NCBI RefSeq assembly: GCF_000875895.1
Contig: NZ_JXCF01000007.1
Coordinates: 496,001-560,000, forward strand
Origin: Staphylococcus gallinarum
Lineage (GTDB): Bacteria; Bacillota; Bacilli; Staphylococcales; Staphylococcaceae
DNA: 64,000 bases
Direction: 5' to 3'
In this document: positions 48,772-58,371 of the stretch, in pieces
How the letters are laid out: each line of letters opens with the position of its first letter
Numbering within the stretch: the first letter of the stretch is position 1
Translations under genes and position numbers: made by a program
The notes under the pieces: generated by a model
Seen by the model: only the letters and a program-made list of their open reading frames with translations
Database searches by the model: none
What the model was told of the DNA's origin: nothing

Positions 48772-49581
48772 TCAAGAATCAAGCAATGCTTTTAAAGCGT
48801 GAGGAATACCATCCTCGCCATTACTTAAAGTAATTTCGTCAGCAACTGCTTTAACTGCTTCATTAGCATTACCCATTGCTACTGCATGCCCGACGACGTT
48901 AAGCATTGATATATCATTTGAGCTATCACCAAATGCAATAACTTCAGACAAGTCAATATTGAGCTTTTCACAAAATGCAGCTAATGCATTTCCTTTGGAA
49001 ACATCTCTAGCCATAAATTCTAAAAAGTACGGCTTACTCGTTGTTACGTCTACTTCCTCATTAAAATGACCAGCTAATTCAATGTTTAAACTTGTAATAT
49101 TCGGAACATAATCTACACCCATTACTTTAGGTACATCAGCTTGAATATATGCTTTGATATCATCGACCCGTTTCATCGGCAAACCTGTCAATTCAGACTC
49201 TATATTCATATATTCGTGGTCACCTTCATATATAATAAATCCTTCATGATATGTTAAAACAAACAATTTGTGTTCTCTACAGAAATCAACAATTGCATCA
49301 AAATCTGCCTTAGTTACACTCTTACTCACTTCAACATGTTCATCTTTAACAGCAATTGTCTTACCACCATTATAGCTTATTACATAACTATCATATTGAT
49401 CTAACTTGAGTTGCTTTGCAACAGGTAGCATCCCTTCTGTAGGACGTCCTGAAGCCAAGACAACATGATATCCTTGCTGCTGAATGTCAATTAAATAACG
49501 TTCAGTTTCTGGACTAACCTCATTATCTGGATTCATTAAAGTGTCATCCATGTCCATAACAATCATCTTATATTTACTCAT
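48772..49581 (-). CDS. Cof-type HAD-superfamily phosphatase
   Basis: 269 aa. HAD motif I VMDMDDTLMNP (about residues 6-17), motif II LASGRPTEG (about 43), motif III Lys in DVSKGNALAAFCEKL, motif IV IAFGDSSNDISMLNVVGHAVAMGNA. Dephosphorylates sugar or nucleotide phosphates; substrate unknown. Start at 49581 with AAAGGAG upstream; the longer frame runs through that ribosome site. Last gene of hom-thrC-thrB in order, gap of 43 bases, probably co-transcribed. Confidence 0.9.
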   Translation of the reverse strand: MSKYKMIVMDMDDTLMNPDNEVSPETERYLIDIQQQGYHVVLASGRPTEGMLPVAKQLKLDQYDSYVISYNGGKTIAVKDEHVEVSKSVTKADFDAIVDFCREHKLFVLTYHEGFIIYEGDHEYMNIESELTGLPMKRVDDIKAYIQADVPKVMGVDYVPNITSLNIELAGHFNEEVDVTTSKPYFLEFMARDVSKGNALAAFCEKLNIDLSEVIAFGDSSNDISMLNVVGHAVAMGNANEAVKAVADEITLSNGEDGIPHALKALLDS

Positions 49582-49624
49582 GTTTGTATCTCCTTTCAAC
49601 ACCTTAACATTATACTACAATAAT

Positions 49625-50545
49625 TTAACGGCGTTGGTACAGAATTTTCGACACAACTCCACTTTCATTAATTGTCACTAACTCCGATCGACAATCCATA
49701 AATGTTCCTTTAAGTTCTCTAACGAGTTCACCACTCCGTTCTGGGGCAACTAATGTTAATACGGTTGGACCTGCACCACTGATTACAGTCGCATAGGCGT
49801 TATGTTGTTTCGCAATCGCTTTAATTTCTTTAAACTCAGGTATTAAATGTTGTCTGAATGGTTCATGAAAACCATCTTGTTCCATCATTTTTCCTGCCAA
49901 CTCATAGTTATGTTGTATCAATGCACTAATCATTGTGTTACTAATCGCACTATTTTGAACTGCCTTTTTATGTGAAAATGTTTCCGGTAATGTATTTCTT
50001 GAATCATCTGTACGTAGTTCATAAGATGGAATCGTAATAATGATATCCACACGTGGTGGATCAATATATGATACATCTGTCACCTTTGTCTCAGGATTAA
50101 AGTAACCTAATACCAAGCCTCCGTAGATTGTTGGTGCCACATTATCAGGATGACCTTCGATTTCAGTAGCTAATTGTAGTAATTCATATTTTGATAATTC
50201 AATATCACCAAAATAATTAGCAATATATAATGCGCCAACTAATGCTGATGCAGAACTCCCTAAACCTCTTGCTAAAGGGATTTCACTTCGCATTTCTATA
50301 TCTAAACCAGGTAATTTAACATCATATTTGCGTGCAACTCTTTGAGCAATTTGATAAATATAATGTCTATTGTCTGTTGGCAAATCTTCTACATTTGGTC
50401 CGACGTGATTAAACGTCCACACATCGCTGTCGTTCTTCTTTACATCTAAATATAAAAATTTATTTAATGCCATACCTATAGAATCAAAACCGACACCTAA
50501 ATTAGCTGTAGATGCCGGTATTTTCAAATGCAACATGTCACTCAT
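49625..50545 (-). CDS. thrB: Homoserine kinase
   Basis: 306 aa GHMP kinase. [21 protein letters not shown] (residues about 5-25) and [18 protein letters not shown] (about 90-107, ATP loop) and [13 protein letters not shown] (about 256). Phosphorylates homoserine for threonine synthase. The ATG lies one base after the thrC stop, with GGAGC ahead of it inside the end of thrC. Cytosolic enzyme of the aspartate family. Confidence 0.96.
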   Translation of the reverse strand: MSDMLHLKIPASTANLGVGFDSIGMALNKFLYLDVKKNDSDVWTFNHVGPNVEDLPTDNRHYIYQIAQRVARKYDVKLPGLDIEMRSEIPLARGLGSSASALVGALYIANYFGDIELSKYELLQLATEIEGHPDNVAPTIYGGLVLGYFNPETKVTDVSYIDPPRVDIIITIPSYELRTDDSRNTLPETFSHKKAVQNSAISNTMISALIQHNYELAGKMMEQDGFHEPFRQHLIPEFKEIKAIAKQHNAYATVISGAGPTVLTLVAPERSGELVRELKGTFMDCRSELVTINESGVVSKILYQRR

Positions 50546-50546
50546 G

Positions 50547-51608
50547 TTAGAGCGCTCCTTTGATATAATCTAAGATGCTTTCTCTATCGTTAGGCAACGG
50601 TTTGATTGGATTATCCAATAATGAAATTGCAGTGTCTGGATCTTTCAGACCATTACCAGTTAATACAGCAACCACCTTTTTACCTTGTGGTAACTTGCCA
50701 GCACGGTGTAATTTTATCAAACCTGCTATAGAGGCATTACTTGCCGGTTCACTAAAGACACCTTCTTTACTTGCCATCAATTGATATGCTTCTAAAATTT
50801 CTTCGTCTGTTACGCTATCAATTAGACCATCTGATTCACTTAAAGCATTATTAGCTTTGTCCCAGCTTGCTGGGTTACCAATTCTAATAGCCGTAGCTAC
50901 TGTATCTGGATTCTTAACCACTTTGTTCTGTACAATTGGTGATGCACCTTCAGCTTGGAATCCAAACATATGAGGTAATTGTGTTTGATTTTTATCGTGA
51001 TACTCTTTGAACCCTTTCCAATATGCTGTAATATTACCTGCATTACCAACAGGAATGGACAAGATATCAGGAGCTTCTCCTCCTAATTGTTGAATGACTT
51101 CAAAGGCGCTTGTTTTTTGACCTTCGATTCTATATGGATTTACAGAGTTTACTAAGGCAATTTCACCGTTTTCCGCTACTTCCTTAACAATCTCTAATGC
51201 TTCATCAAAGTTACCTTCGATAGAAACAATTTCAGCACCATACATCACGGCTTGAGATAATTTACCAAGCGCAATTTTACCTTCAGGTATTACGACAATT
51301 GCCTTCAACCCTGCACGAGCAGCATATGCTGCAGCAGATGCAGAAGTATTACCTGTCGACGCACAGATAACAATTTTCTTACCTTCTTCTTTAGCTTTGG
51401 CCATCGCCATTACCATACCTCTGTCTTTAAAAGAGCCCGTTGGATTAGCTCCTTCGTATTTTACATGTAATTCAATGCCTAACATTTCAGATAAATTTTC
51501 ACAATAAATTAAAGGTGTATGTCCTTCATTTAAAGTTAATTGTGGTGTATTTTCATTTACAGGTAAAAACGCTTCAAATTCCTTCACTAAACCTTGCCAT
51601 TTTTCCAT
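50547..51608 (-). CDS. thrC: Threonine synthase
   Basis: 353 aa, fold type II PLP enzyme. [21 protein letters not shown] carries the PLP Lys (about residue 61), [18 protein letters not shown] and [15 protein letters not shown] bind the phosphate of PLP. Converts O-phosphohomoserine to threonine. Five bases after hom and one base before thrB, so a tightly packed hom-thrC-thrB operon. Confidence 0.96.
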   Translation of the reverse strand: MEKWQGLVKEFEAFLPVNENTPQLTLNEGHTPLIYCENLSEMLGIELHVKYEGANPTGSFKDRGMVMAMAKAKEEGKKIVICASTGNTSASAAAYAARAGLKAIVVIPEGKIALGKLSQAVMYGAEIVSIEGNFDEALEIVKEVAENGEIALVNSVNPYRIEGQKTSAFEVIQQLGGEAPDILSIPVGNAGNITAYWKGFKEYHDKNQTQLPHMFGFQAEGASPIVQNKVVKNPDTVATAIRIGNPASWDKANNALSESDGLIDSVTDEEILEAYQLMASKEGVFSEPASNASIAGLIKLHRAGKLPQGKKVVAVLTGNGLKDPDTAISLLDNPIKPLPNDRESILDYIKGAL

Positions 51609-51613
51609 TTCTA

Positions 51614-52897
51614 TTAAACCCCTTCTACTGGATAAATTTTATTTACAACATATCCTGCCTCTGTAATTGCCGATTCAGGAGACTCATCTAAGCCTACTAC
51701 AATCAAACCAACCGTTCTGGCATCTCTTTCAGTAACGGCTAATGATTTATGGAAAGGTAACTCCGCTTTAATTAAAGCTTCAACCTTACTCGGTTCCTCA
51801 CCATCTGTCTGAATGACAACATAATAACTTTCTTTTTCTTTAAATGATACTGTATCATCGCTATCCATTAATTCTTTCGTTTGTTCCGTCTTCAATTCAA
51901 AATGTGGTGGTAATGTATGCAGATTGGACTCAAAATGCAAGGTAACGTTAAGCAAGTCACTCACAACTGCACTTCCAGTTGCTAAACTACCAGCTCCCTT
52001 ACCATAAAACATCGTCTCTCCAACAGCATCACCAATAACATAAATTGCGTTGAATTCATCTTCAACTGCAGATAATTGGTGTGCAGTACTAATAAGTGTT
52101 GGTGCTACTGAAGCATTAACTTTACCTTGCTCATAAGTACCTTTACCAATTAATTTAATCTTATAACCTAGTGCTTCTGCTGCCTTAATATCAGCAAGTT
52201 CAACATCGCTAATACCGTGTCTATCAACATCTGATAAATTAATCACTTGGTTAAAAGTTAAATAAGAAGTAATGACTACCTTTCTTGCGGCATCTACACC
52301 TTCCACGTCATCTGTAGGATCTGCTTCGGCAAACCCTAATCTTTGCGCTTCATCCAACGCATCTTCAAACGATGTATTCTCACGCGTCATCTTACTTAAA
52401 ATAAAGTTAGATGTTCCATTTAAAATACCCATAAATTTAGTTATATTATTTGCATTCAAACCATTATTAATCGCATTAACGATTGGAATACCGCCTGCAA
52501 CACTTGCTTCATATTTTAATGCTACGTCATTTTCTTGTGCTAAATCTTCTAACACATTTAAATGCACAGCTAATAAGTCTTTATTGGCAGTAATAACATG
52601 CTTTTTCTGACTTAATGCACGTTTTAACCAATCTACTGTCGGTTCAACGCCACCCATAACCTCAACGATAATGTCTATAGAGTCATCATTTAAAATTTCA
52701 TCTACATCTTCTGTTAGATGATAATTCGATACGTTAATGGGTCTCGATCTAGATTTATCACGAACTAAGATATGTCTAATGTTGATATCTTTGTCCATTG
52801 TTTCTTTAATTTGTTCTCTATTTTCTTCAATTATTTTCACTACACCTGAACCTACAGTACCTAAACCGAGCAGGGCTACATTTAATTCCTTCATCAT
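51614..52897 (-). CDS. hom: Homoserine dehydrogenase
   Basis: 427 aa. NAD(P)-binding [19 protein letters not shown], catalytic region [35 protein letters not shown] and [19 protein letters not shown], then a C-terminal ACT domain ([19 protein letters not shown]..., about residues 345-425) for threonine feedback. GGAGG lies six bases before ATG 52897 and nine before ATG 52894; either could start. The GHSD-type open frame upstream to 52918 overlaps that site. Its promoter meets the aspartokinase promoter head-on. Confidence 0.96.
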   Translation of the reverse strand: MMKELNVALLGLGTVGSGVVKIIEENREQIKETMDKDINIRHILVRDKSRSRPINVSNYHLTEDVDEILNDDSIDIIVEVMGGVEPTVDWLKRALSQKKHVITANKDLLAVHLNVLEDLAQENDVALKYEASVAGGIPIVNAINNGLNANNITKFMGILNGTSNFILSKMTRENTSFEDALDEAQRLGFAEADPTDDVEGVDAARKVVITSYLTFNQVINLSDVDRHGISDVELADIKAAEALGYKIKLIGKGTYEQGKVNASVAPTLISTAHQLSAVEDEFNAIYVIGDAVGETMFYGKGAGSLATGSAVVSDLLNVTLHFESNLHTLPPHFELKTEQTKELMDSDDTVSFKEKESYYVVIQTDGEEPSKVEALIKAELPFHKSLAVTERDARTVGLIVVGLDESPESAITEAGYVVNKIYPVEGV

Positions 52898-52939
52898 TTC
52901 ATTCCTCCGATTGTTCATTCAAAAAATACAATTGTACAG

Positions 52940-52992
52940 TTGAAAAATACTAGAATATGGTATAGTATAAATTCATTCATTATTTTTGTAAA
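52940..52992. promoter_or_regulatory. Face-to-face overlapping promoters of aspartokinase and hom
   Basis: Plus strand: TTGAAA 52940-52945, 17 bases, TAGTAT 52963-52968 (aspartokinase). Minus strand: TTTACA 52987-52992, 17 bases, TATACT 52964-52969 (hom). The two -10 elements overlap by five bases, so polymerase cannot occupy both at once. Leader of about 110 nt before the aspartokinase ATG contains TATCAC-TCTC-GTGATA (53020-53038). Confidence 0.72.
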
Positions 52993-53084
52993 GGTTGAAA
53001 ATAAAAACCGTATATCTATACTATCACTCTCGTGATAAAAACTAAACAAAATTTTCTGATTTTTTAGAAAGGTTGTAGCTCATT

Positions 53085-54452
53085 ATGAAAGTAGCGAAAT
53101 TTGGAGGAAGTTCTGTTTCAAATGCAGAACAAATAAAGAAAGTATTAAATATAGTAAACTCTGACTCAGACAGAAAGATTATCGTCGTTTCAGCACCCGG
53201 AAAAAGACATGCAGACGATGTAAAAACAACGGATTTACTAATTCGACTTTACGAAAAGGTTATTGCCGGATTAGATTATCAAGCAAAGAAAGAAGAAATT
53301 ATTCAGCGTTATGCTGATATTATTTTAGAACTTGAAATGACAGATTCACTGTTATCAACAATTGATGAAACTTTAGAAACATATATTGCCACATTAAAGG
53401 AAAAACCTGCTCGTTTATTAGATGCGTTACTTTCATGTGGTGAGAACTTTAATGCCCAACTCATAGCTGAATATAACAATAGCCAAGGTATACCAACACG
53501 TTATGTATCACCTGGTGAAGCGGGTATTACTGTCACAGATTTACCTCAGAATGCTCAAATTTTAGATCAATCTTATGAAGCACTCTATAGCCTTAGAGAA
53601 TACGATGAAAAATTAATTGTTCCAGGTTTCTTTGGTATTTCTCGTCAAGGTTATGTTGTGACCTTCCCACGTGGTGGATCTGATATCACTGGTGCAATCG
53701 TTGCTCGTGGTGTTCGTGCTGACTTATATGAAAACTTCACAGATGTTTCAGGTATTTTTAGAGCTAATCCAACAATAGTAAAAAATCCAGAAGTGATTGA
53801 TGAGATTACTTACCGTGAAATGCGTGAATTATCTTATGCAGGATTTGGTGTGTTCCACGATGAAGCATTACAACCATTACACAAAGACCGCATACCAGTG
53901 GTAATTAAAAACACAAATCGTCCAGATGATACAGGTACTTATATTCGTCATGACCGAGAAATCAATTCTTCAAATATAGTCAGTGGCATTAGTTGTGACA
54001 AAGACTTTACAGTGTTGAATATTAAGAAATATTTAATGAACAGACAAATCGGTTTTACTCGAAAAATATTAGGCGTACTTGAAGATTATGGAATTTCATT
54101 TGACCACATGCCTTCTGGAATTGATAGTATTAGTATTATTATGCGCTCAAAAGAGATACAAAACAGAGAAGAACAAGTATTAAATGATATTAGAGAAAAA
54201 TGTGATGTCGATGAATTAAACGTCGAACACAATCTTGCAATTCTTATGATTGTTGGCGAAGGCATGCACCGTATTGTAGGTACTGCCAATACAATTACAC
54301 ATGCACTTGCTGAAGCAAATATAAACTTAAAAATGATGAACCAAGGTGCTTCTGAAATTTCAATTATGTTTGGAATCGATGTTGCTGATGCTGAAAAAGC
54401 AGTTAAGTCAACATATGAGTATTGCTATAATGGCGAATATCTAAAGGTATAA
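53085..54452 (+). CDS. thrD: Aspartokinase, ThrD/YclM type
   Basis: 455 aa monofunctional. AKFGGSSVSNAEQIKKV (residues 4-20) is the ATP/aspartate motif; LLSCGENFNAQLIAEY, FPRGGSDITGAIVARGV and FTDVSGIFRANPTIV follow; two ACT domains at about 315-455 for allosteric control. First step of the aspartate family. It resembles B. subtilis YclM rather than the lysine-regulated LysC (which is split and has an L-box). Placed opposite hom-thrC-thrB, so it probably serves threonine. AGAAAGG lies ahead of the ATG. Confidence 0.92.
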   Translation: MKVAKFGGSSVSNAEQIKKVLNIVNSDSDRKIIVVSAPGKRHADDVKTTDLLIRLYEKVIAGLDYQAKKEEIIQRYADIILELEMTDSLLSTIDETLETYIATLKEKPARLLDALLSCGENFNAQLIAEYNNSQGIPTRYVSPGEAGITVTDLPQNAQILDQSYEALYSLREYDEKLIVPGFFGISRQGYVVTFPRGGSDITGAIVARGVRADLYENFTDVSGIFRANPTIVKNPEVIDEITYREMRELSYAGFGVFHDEALQPLHKDRIPVVIKNTNRPDDTGTYIRHDREINSSNIVSGISCDKDFTVLNIKKYLMNRQIGFTRKILGVLEDYGISFDHMPSGIDSISIIMRSKEIQNREEQVLNDIREKCDVDELNVEHNLAILMIVGEGMHRIVGTANTITHALAEANINLKMMNQGASEISIMFGIDVADAEKAVKSTYEYCYNGEYLKV

Positions 54453-54457
54453 AAAAC

Positions 54458-54516
54458 AAACCCACAAATCACTTTGTTCAACTGTTACGTTGACCTACTT
54501 GTGATTTGTGGGTTTT
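54458..54516. terminator. Bidirectional terminator after aspartokinase
   Basis: AAACCCACAAATCAC / GTGATTTGTGGGTTT fifteen-base-pair stem with a 28-base loop (inner AACTGTTACGTT pairing possible), T-tract on both ends. Confidence 0.88.
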
Positions 54517-55096
54517 ACATTGCTGATTTCTCTGAAATTAGAGCTTGGTTGATACGTTCATCACCAACTACTAATCTCAACATTACAAATTGATAATAGC
54601 TTAAAGAATCTATCACACTTTTATAGTTAGGAATTTGTTGGTAATCTATTGGATCCAATAATTCATACATTAAGACAATTTCCGGTTTAATGTAATCGAC
54701 ATCCCATTTAATCGAATGGAAGTAGATATTTTTTTCAGGTAGCCTAATATTATGATTCCATCTAAACATCCATTCGTCATTTTCAACATCATATACAATC
54801 ACAGTCATAATTAAATCATCTGCTTTATAAATGTTGGCATGCGTTACCTCTGCAAATTCTATTTCAGTATAATTCGTTGTCGATGTATGGTCATCATATA
54901 ACTTAACAGTATAAGTTTCTGGGATATGCTTTAACACTTCTGCCAAATACTTTCTTTCAACACTGATATCTACCTTACAGCATAGGTTGAATTCATCTCT
55001 CATAAAAAGCTGCTTTGCAACTTCTCCGTTATATTTAATTAAATTGCCAACTTTACTATTTATTTGGCTTACCAATGCTTTTACGTGTTTGTCCAA
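54515..55096 (-). CDS. Hypothetical protein, C-terminal part resembling nucleotidyltransferase-like families
   Basis: 193 aa from TTG 55096 (GGAGG seven bases upstream; an ATG at 55129 would overlap this site). The C-terminal region FRWNHNIRLPEKNIYFHSIKWDVDYIKPEIVLMYEL (split) is like the RxxxI/VRLPxxxI...YLxPExxLxxK motif of a nucleotidyltransferase-like group that includes aminoglycoside adenylyltransferase relatives. The N-terminal half lacks a clear GS-x-D-x-D active site, so enzymatic activity is doubtful. No signal or membrane segment. Neighbours give no hint. Confidence 0.6.
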   Translation of the reverse strand: MDKHVKALVSQINSKVGNLIKYNGEVAKQLFMRDEFNLCCKVDISVERKYLAEVLKHIPETYTVKLYDDHTSTTNYTEIEFAEVTHANIYKADDLIMTVIVYDVENDEWMFRWNHNIRLPEKNIYFHSIKWDVDYIKPEIVLMYELLDPIDYQQIPNYKSVIDSLSYYQFVMLRLVVGDERINQALISEKSAM

Positions 55097-55204
55097 ACAG
55101 GCACCTCCTCTTGAAGTAAGCGTTTCCATTGAAATACATTATATAATTTGTCTAGTTATTTTTCAATGCATTCTACTTCAAATATAATAAACTCATATAT
55201 TTTT

Positions 55205-55660
55205 TTAAAATTGACCAATTTTTATATAGCGATGCCCAGGCGTATGATCTAAAAATTGTGGTCTATTAATAACAAAACTATACTCACTATTTTGCTTAAG
55301 TACACGTTGTAATTCAGCAATTTCTGTTATATCTTGATATAAATCTTCTTCATAAATATAAGGAACACGTAGAAAGTAATAATTAATTTTATATTTTGAA
55401 TAAGAATCAATAACATCTGTTCCTGTAATGATATGAAAAGCACTATTAACAGTACCATTCGGTAATATAATATTAAAATCCGTATATTTAGATACATATT
55501 TGATAATATCAGTTGAATAAGTAATAACTGATATTTTTTTATTAGAAAAATATAATTGGTCTATTATTTTAAATGATACGGGATGATTATCAAACGCAAT
55601 TATATCGTTATGATTTATACGTTCAACTAGTTCGTTTAGATAGCTTTTCAATGCACTCAA
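55205..55660 (-). CDS. Stand-alone DeoR C-terminal-like sugar-phosphate sensor domain
   Basis: 151 aa from TTG 55660 with GGGGG eight bases upstream (a GTG at 55690 would overlap that site). INHNDIIAFDNHPVSFKIIDQLYFSNKKISVITYSTDIIKYVSKYTDFNIILPNGTVNSAFHIITG (split) follows the DeoRC pattern of an IxxGDxIfLDsGTT-like loop, a VvTnS-like strand (VITYSTDI), and the vxlLGG-like turn (ILPNGTV). No helix-turn-helix precedes it. It might sense a phosphosugar and partner another protein, or be a truncated regulator. Weakly similar, so moderate confidence. Confidence 0.55.
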   Translation of the reverse strand: MSALKSYLNELVERINHNDIIAFDNHPVSFKIIDQLYFSNKKISVITYSTDIIKYVSKYTDFNIILPNGTVNSAFHIITGTDVIDSYSKYKINYYFLRVPYIYEEDLYQDITEIAELQRVLKQNSEYSFVINRPQFLDHTPGHRYIKIGQF

Positions 55661-56225
55661 AAAATAATCCCCCAAAATTAATAATTTCACACATACTTTA
55701 TTATATCTATTTATACAACTTTGTGTAAACTAAACGCTTATTAAAATTCAGTACTATTTATCCAGAAATGCGTTGAACCTCTCATTAAATATATTTTTGT
55801 ACTATATGTTACATTCCCTTTTAATTATTGCATATTTTAGCAACTGCTAAAAAACATTATTCTACTACTTAAACATCGAACTAGGTCTACCAAAAATAAT
55901 ATATGCTACTAAAACTATAAACTATATGTTTCTATTCATTGCATAAACCAAACGCTGCTATGCGAAACTACTTAAATCCAATTACAAATCATATAAAATC
56001 ATGTAATAATAGTTAAAATACTATAAAAAGTCATTCATTTTATAAATTCTCCATTAAATTATCGTTTAATTTAAGTTAAATCCATGAATACCATTGATAA
56101 ACAACTGTTAATACGAATATAATCTATATATAGCTACAGTTTAACAGGTCGAATTTGTACAACAGTGTATAAAAGAGTAAAATAAACTGTAATTTCAAAT
56201 ATTAATAAAGATTAGGATGATAATC
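55661..56225. other. Gene-free AT-rich interval
   Basis: About 560 bases with scattered stops in all frames. No tRNA, hairpin with T-run or repeat was recognised. The promoter of the NERD-domain gene must lie near its right end. Confidence 0.5.
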
Positions 56226-57089
56226 ATGCTACTAACATTCATTTTACTTGTAATTGTTATTTTGCTCATTATTGTGATGATTATAAATCAAAAAAATATG
56301 CAACAAAAATTAGAAACTGAAAAGTATTCTAAAGAACAATTAGTAACTAAAATTAGTTCTGTTACTCGTGAAAATACTCAGTTAAAAAATCAAATGTTGC
56401 ACTTTGATGGTAATAATGATTCGAACCATCACGGCTTAAGAAAGGCAAAACAAAACTTGAAAGATATTCTTGAACAATACAAAACAGCCGGTACTATCAA
56501 AGCCTATGATATTATCGCCACTGGTAATCTTGCCGTTAAACACCCTTTATTCGAATATGCGAGAGCATTTGATTATATCGTGATCACTGACAAAGGCGTG
56601 TTCAACATTAATGTGAAAAACTGGAAACAAAAAACGTTTTATCACTTTGATATTGATTCTGAAACAGAGATTTCAACTAATAATGAATCCTCAGTACATC
56701 AAACTGTGGGACGCTATATTGCACAACAATATCATAGTCAATTTAACACGACACGTACAGGTTCATACACTTTTATAGAACGTGTAAAAAATAATTCTGT
56801 AATTTACGACTTTTATAGTTATGATCCTTTTGAACAAACTGCAAAGAATACAAAGGAATTAGAAGCTAGAATTGCAGAGAGATTAAATCATCATATTAAA
56901 AACATTGGTTTAGTTTACTTTACAGATGGAAGTGTAAATATTATAGATGGACCTAATGTAAGAGAAGATTATACTGAAACAGTTTCATCTAAATCTTCAT
57001 TAAAAGACGTCATCGGTGATACACTTAGCAATGCAAGCGAGTCCATTACTAAAGAGCAATATGACAAATTAGTCGAACGTTTTCATTAA
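56226..57089 (+). CDS. Membrane-anchored NERD-domain (nuclease-related) protein
   Basis: 287 aa. N-terminal membrane segment MLLTFILLVIVILLIIVMII, a coiled-coil stretch (about residues 22-60), then AFDYIVITDKGVFNINVKNWKQKTF, the NERD-like core (about residues 118-142) with Asp-x-Val-Ile...Lys-Asn as in restriction-endonuclease folds, but an obvious second active-site Glu-x-Lys is uncertain. C-terminal LERFH-type helix. Start 56226 has AGG nine bases ahead. Single-gene unit. Family members are of unknown function and have been linked to phage defence or DNA handling only by inference. Confidence 0.7.
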   Translation: MLLTFILLVIVILLIIVMIINQKNMQQKLETEKYSKEQLVTKISSVTRENTQLKNQMLHFDGNNDSNHHGLRKAKQNLKDILEQYKTAGTIKAYDIIATGNLAVKHPLFEYARAFDYIVITDKGVFNINVKNWKQKTFYHFDIDSETEISTNNESSVHQTVGRYIAQQYHSQFNTTRTGSYTFIERVKNNSVIYDFYSYDPFEQTAKNTKELEARIAERLNHHIKNIGLVYFTDGSVNIIDGPNVREDYTETVSSKSSLKDVIGDTLSNASESITKEQYDKLVERFH

Positions 57090-57096
57090 TTAATAT

Positions 57097-57152
57097 AAAA
57101 ACGAGTTATAATCACAACAGTTTAAAGTTGTTGTTTTATAACTCGTTTTTTT
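57097..57152. terminator. Terminator after the NERD-domain gene
   Basis: AAAACGAGTTATAA / TTATAACTCGTTTT with inner CAAC/GTTG pairing, followed by T7. Confidence 0.9.
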
Positions 57153-57262
57153 GTGTTTCATTTAAAATAATTAATACATATTTCAGTACACCTTGTCTAT
57201 TCAAAGGAAATTTATGATGACGTTTCAAAATGATGCTATGTTTTTTCCACTAAGTAGATAAT

Positions 57263-57793
57263 CTAACTCCAAATATTTAATTTATCTTGTTTAGCTTGAT
57301 GTTCAGCTTGCTTAAAAACATTTCTATATTTGCCATTAGGCGAAAAATATTTTTCACGAGCCAAGCCTTTTTTCACTAATTCTTCATTAAACATTGTCTT
57401 TTTATCTAACCAAACATAGGCTAATTTTCGTCCGTATTGGTCTTCTGGCTCTTTATCATATTCTAAATAGACATCCTTGTTCGTTAAGTGCTTCTTTGAA
57501 TAATCCGAAGCTTCTTTACCATATGGTTGGACCGGTGTATTTGGTTTAACTGTTTCCGGTGTATCTATTCCAATTAGTCGAATTTTAATATTCTGTTCTT
57601 GCTCATTACTACCTACCAATGTATCTCCATCTACTACTCGATCGACATGTACTTTTTCAGTTTTACTTGGACCAGAAGTTGTGTCTGAACCACTATTTTG
57701 AAATGGACCACTGTGATTAATAAATTGGAAAAATAAAACACCGATAACAATGACTATCGCAATAATACCGGTTAATGCTTTTGTTGATTTCAT
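57263..57793 (-). CDS. Membrane-anchored thermonuclease (Nuc2-like)
   Basis: 176 aa. N-terminal signal anchor (about residues 6-26) without a clear cleavage site, a Ser/Gly-rich linker, then the SNase domain: VDRVVDGDTLVG, IRLIGIDTPETVKP (catalytic Arg and the metal-binding Asp), EYDKEPEDQYGRKLAYVWLD with catalytic Glu and Arg. Calcium-dependent DNA/RNA cleavage at the outer surface. Start 57793 has GTGGGTG six bases upstream; the open frame to 57805 covers it. In S. aureus the membrane-bound Nuc2 is the same type; secreted Nuc1 is longer in the signal region. Confidence 0.88.
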   Translation of the reverse strand: MKSTKALTGIIAIVIVIGVLFFQFINHSGPFQNSGSDTTSGPSKTEKVHVDRVVDGDTLVGSNEQEQNIKIRLIGIDTPETVKPNTPVQPYGKEASDYSKKHLTNKDVYLEYDKEPEDQYGRKLAYVWLDKKTMFNEELVKKGLAREKYFSPNGKYRNVFKQAEHQAKQDKLNIWS

Positions 57794-58000
57794 AGTTGCA
57801 CCCACTTCTTAAACTTTGTCCAAATCATCATATATAATTTATTCAATAGCGTCAAGAATCATTTTTATTATCTAAGGTGACTTTTAGAAATTCACCCCAC
57901 TTGAAAGGAAATATTTCACAATTATATTAACAAAGTTATTTATTTAATTTAACTCAATGTCTATAACATGCTATAATACCCATGTTAGGAGTGAACGTAT

Positions 58001-58192
58001 TTGAGTATGTTTAAAGAAAATATGATTTCTACAATCGCCATCATTGTAGCGATAATCATCGGACTTGTCTTACAATTTCAATTTGACTTACCTCCACTTG
58101 TTGCGGCTGTATTAGCAATTTTTATGGGCATTTTTGTAGGGTTTATTATCGTAATTATTCAAGGCATTGTGAATAAACGCAATAAAAAGTAA
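58001..58192 (+). CDS. Small two-span membrane protein
   Basis: 63 aa, TTG start at 58001 with AGGAG nine bases upstream (ATG 58007 is fifteen away). Two membrane helices: IIVAIIIGLVLQFQFDL-like (residues about 11-27) and VLAIFMGIFVGFIIVIIQGIV (about 37-57), then a basic tail NKRNKK. Extended -10 TGCTATAAT at 57969-57977. A conserved hypothetical of staphylococci; function unknown. Confidence 0.72.
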   Translation: MSMFKENMISTIAIIVAIIIGLVLQFQFDLPPLVAAVLAIFMGIFVGFIIVIIQGIVNKRNKK

Positions 58193-58243
58193 ATACACAA
58201 CTATAAAACATAACACGAGTCTAGGACGTAAATTCTAGAAATA

Positions 58244-58284
58244 AAGCATTCAGATGATTTAATTCATCTGAGTGCTTCTTTTTT
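58244..58284 (+). terminator. Terminator after the 63-aa membrane protein
   Basis: AAGCATTCAGATG / CATCTGAGTGCTT stem with two mismatches and an eight-base loop, followed by CTTTTTT. Confidence 0.85.
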
Positions 58285-58294
58285 AATTTAAAAT

Positions 58295-58371
58295 AATATA
58301 TTGCTCACTTCCCTAGCGAGCTAGTTCGATCTCGGTCTCTTCACGCATCATACTCCCTCATGTGTCTCGTA
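58295..58371 (-). repeat. Dispersed short element, opposite orientation to 48594-48670
   Basis: Read on the minus strand: ACGAGACACATGAGGGAGT, then GATGCGTGAAGAGACCGAG, CTAGCTCGCTAGGGAAGTGAGC and AATATATT. It shares the frame CGAGAC...GAGGG...ATG.GTG..GAGACC..CTAGG.AAG.GAGCAATAT with the element at 48594-48670. Confidence 0.65.

Noticed and set aside
52970-53084. Aspartokinase leader as a lysine riboswitch (L-box)
   Set aside because: It is only about 110 nt and lacks the several helices and conserved boxes of the L-box; the enzyme is the ThrD type beside hom-thrCB.
55661-56225. Decayed gene in the AT-rich gap left of the NERD-domain gene
   Set aside because: Frequent stops in all frames and no recognisable protein fragment.
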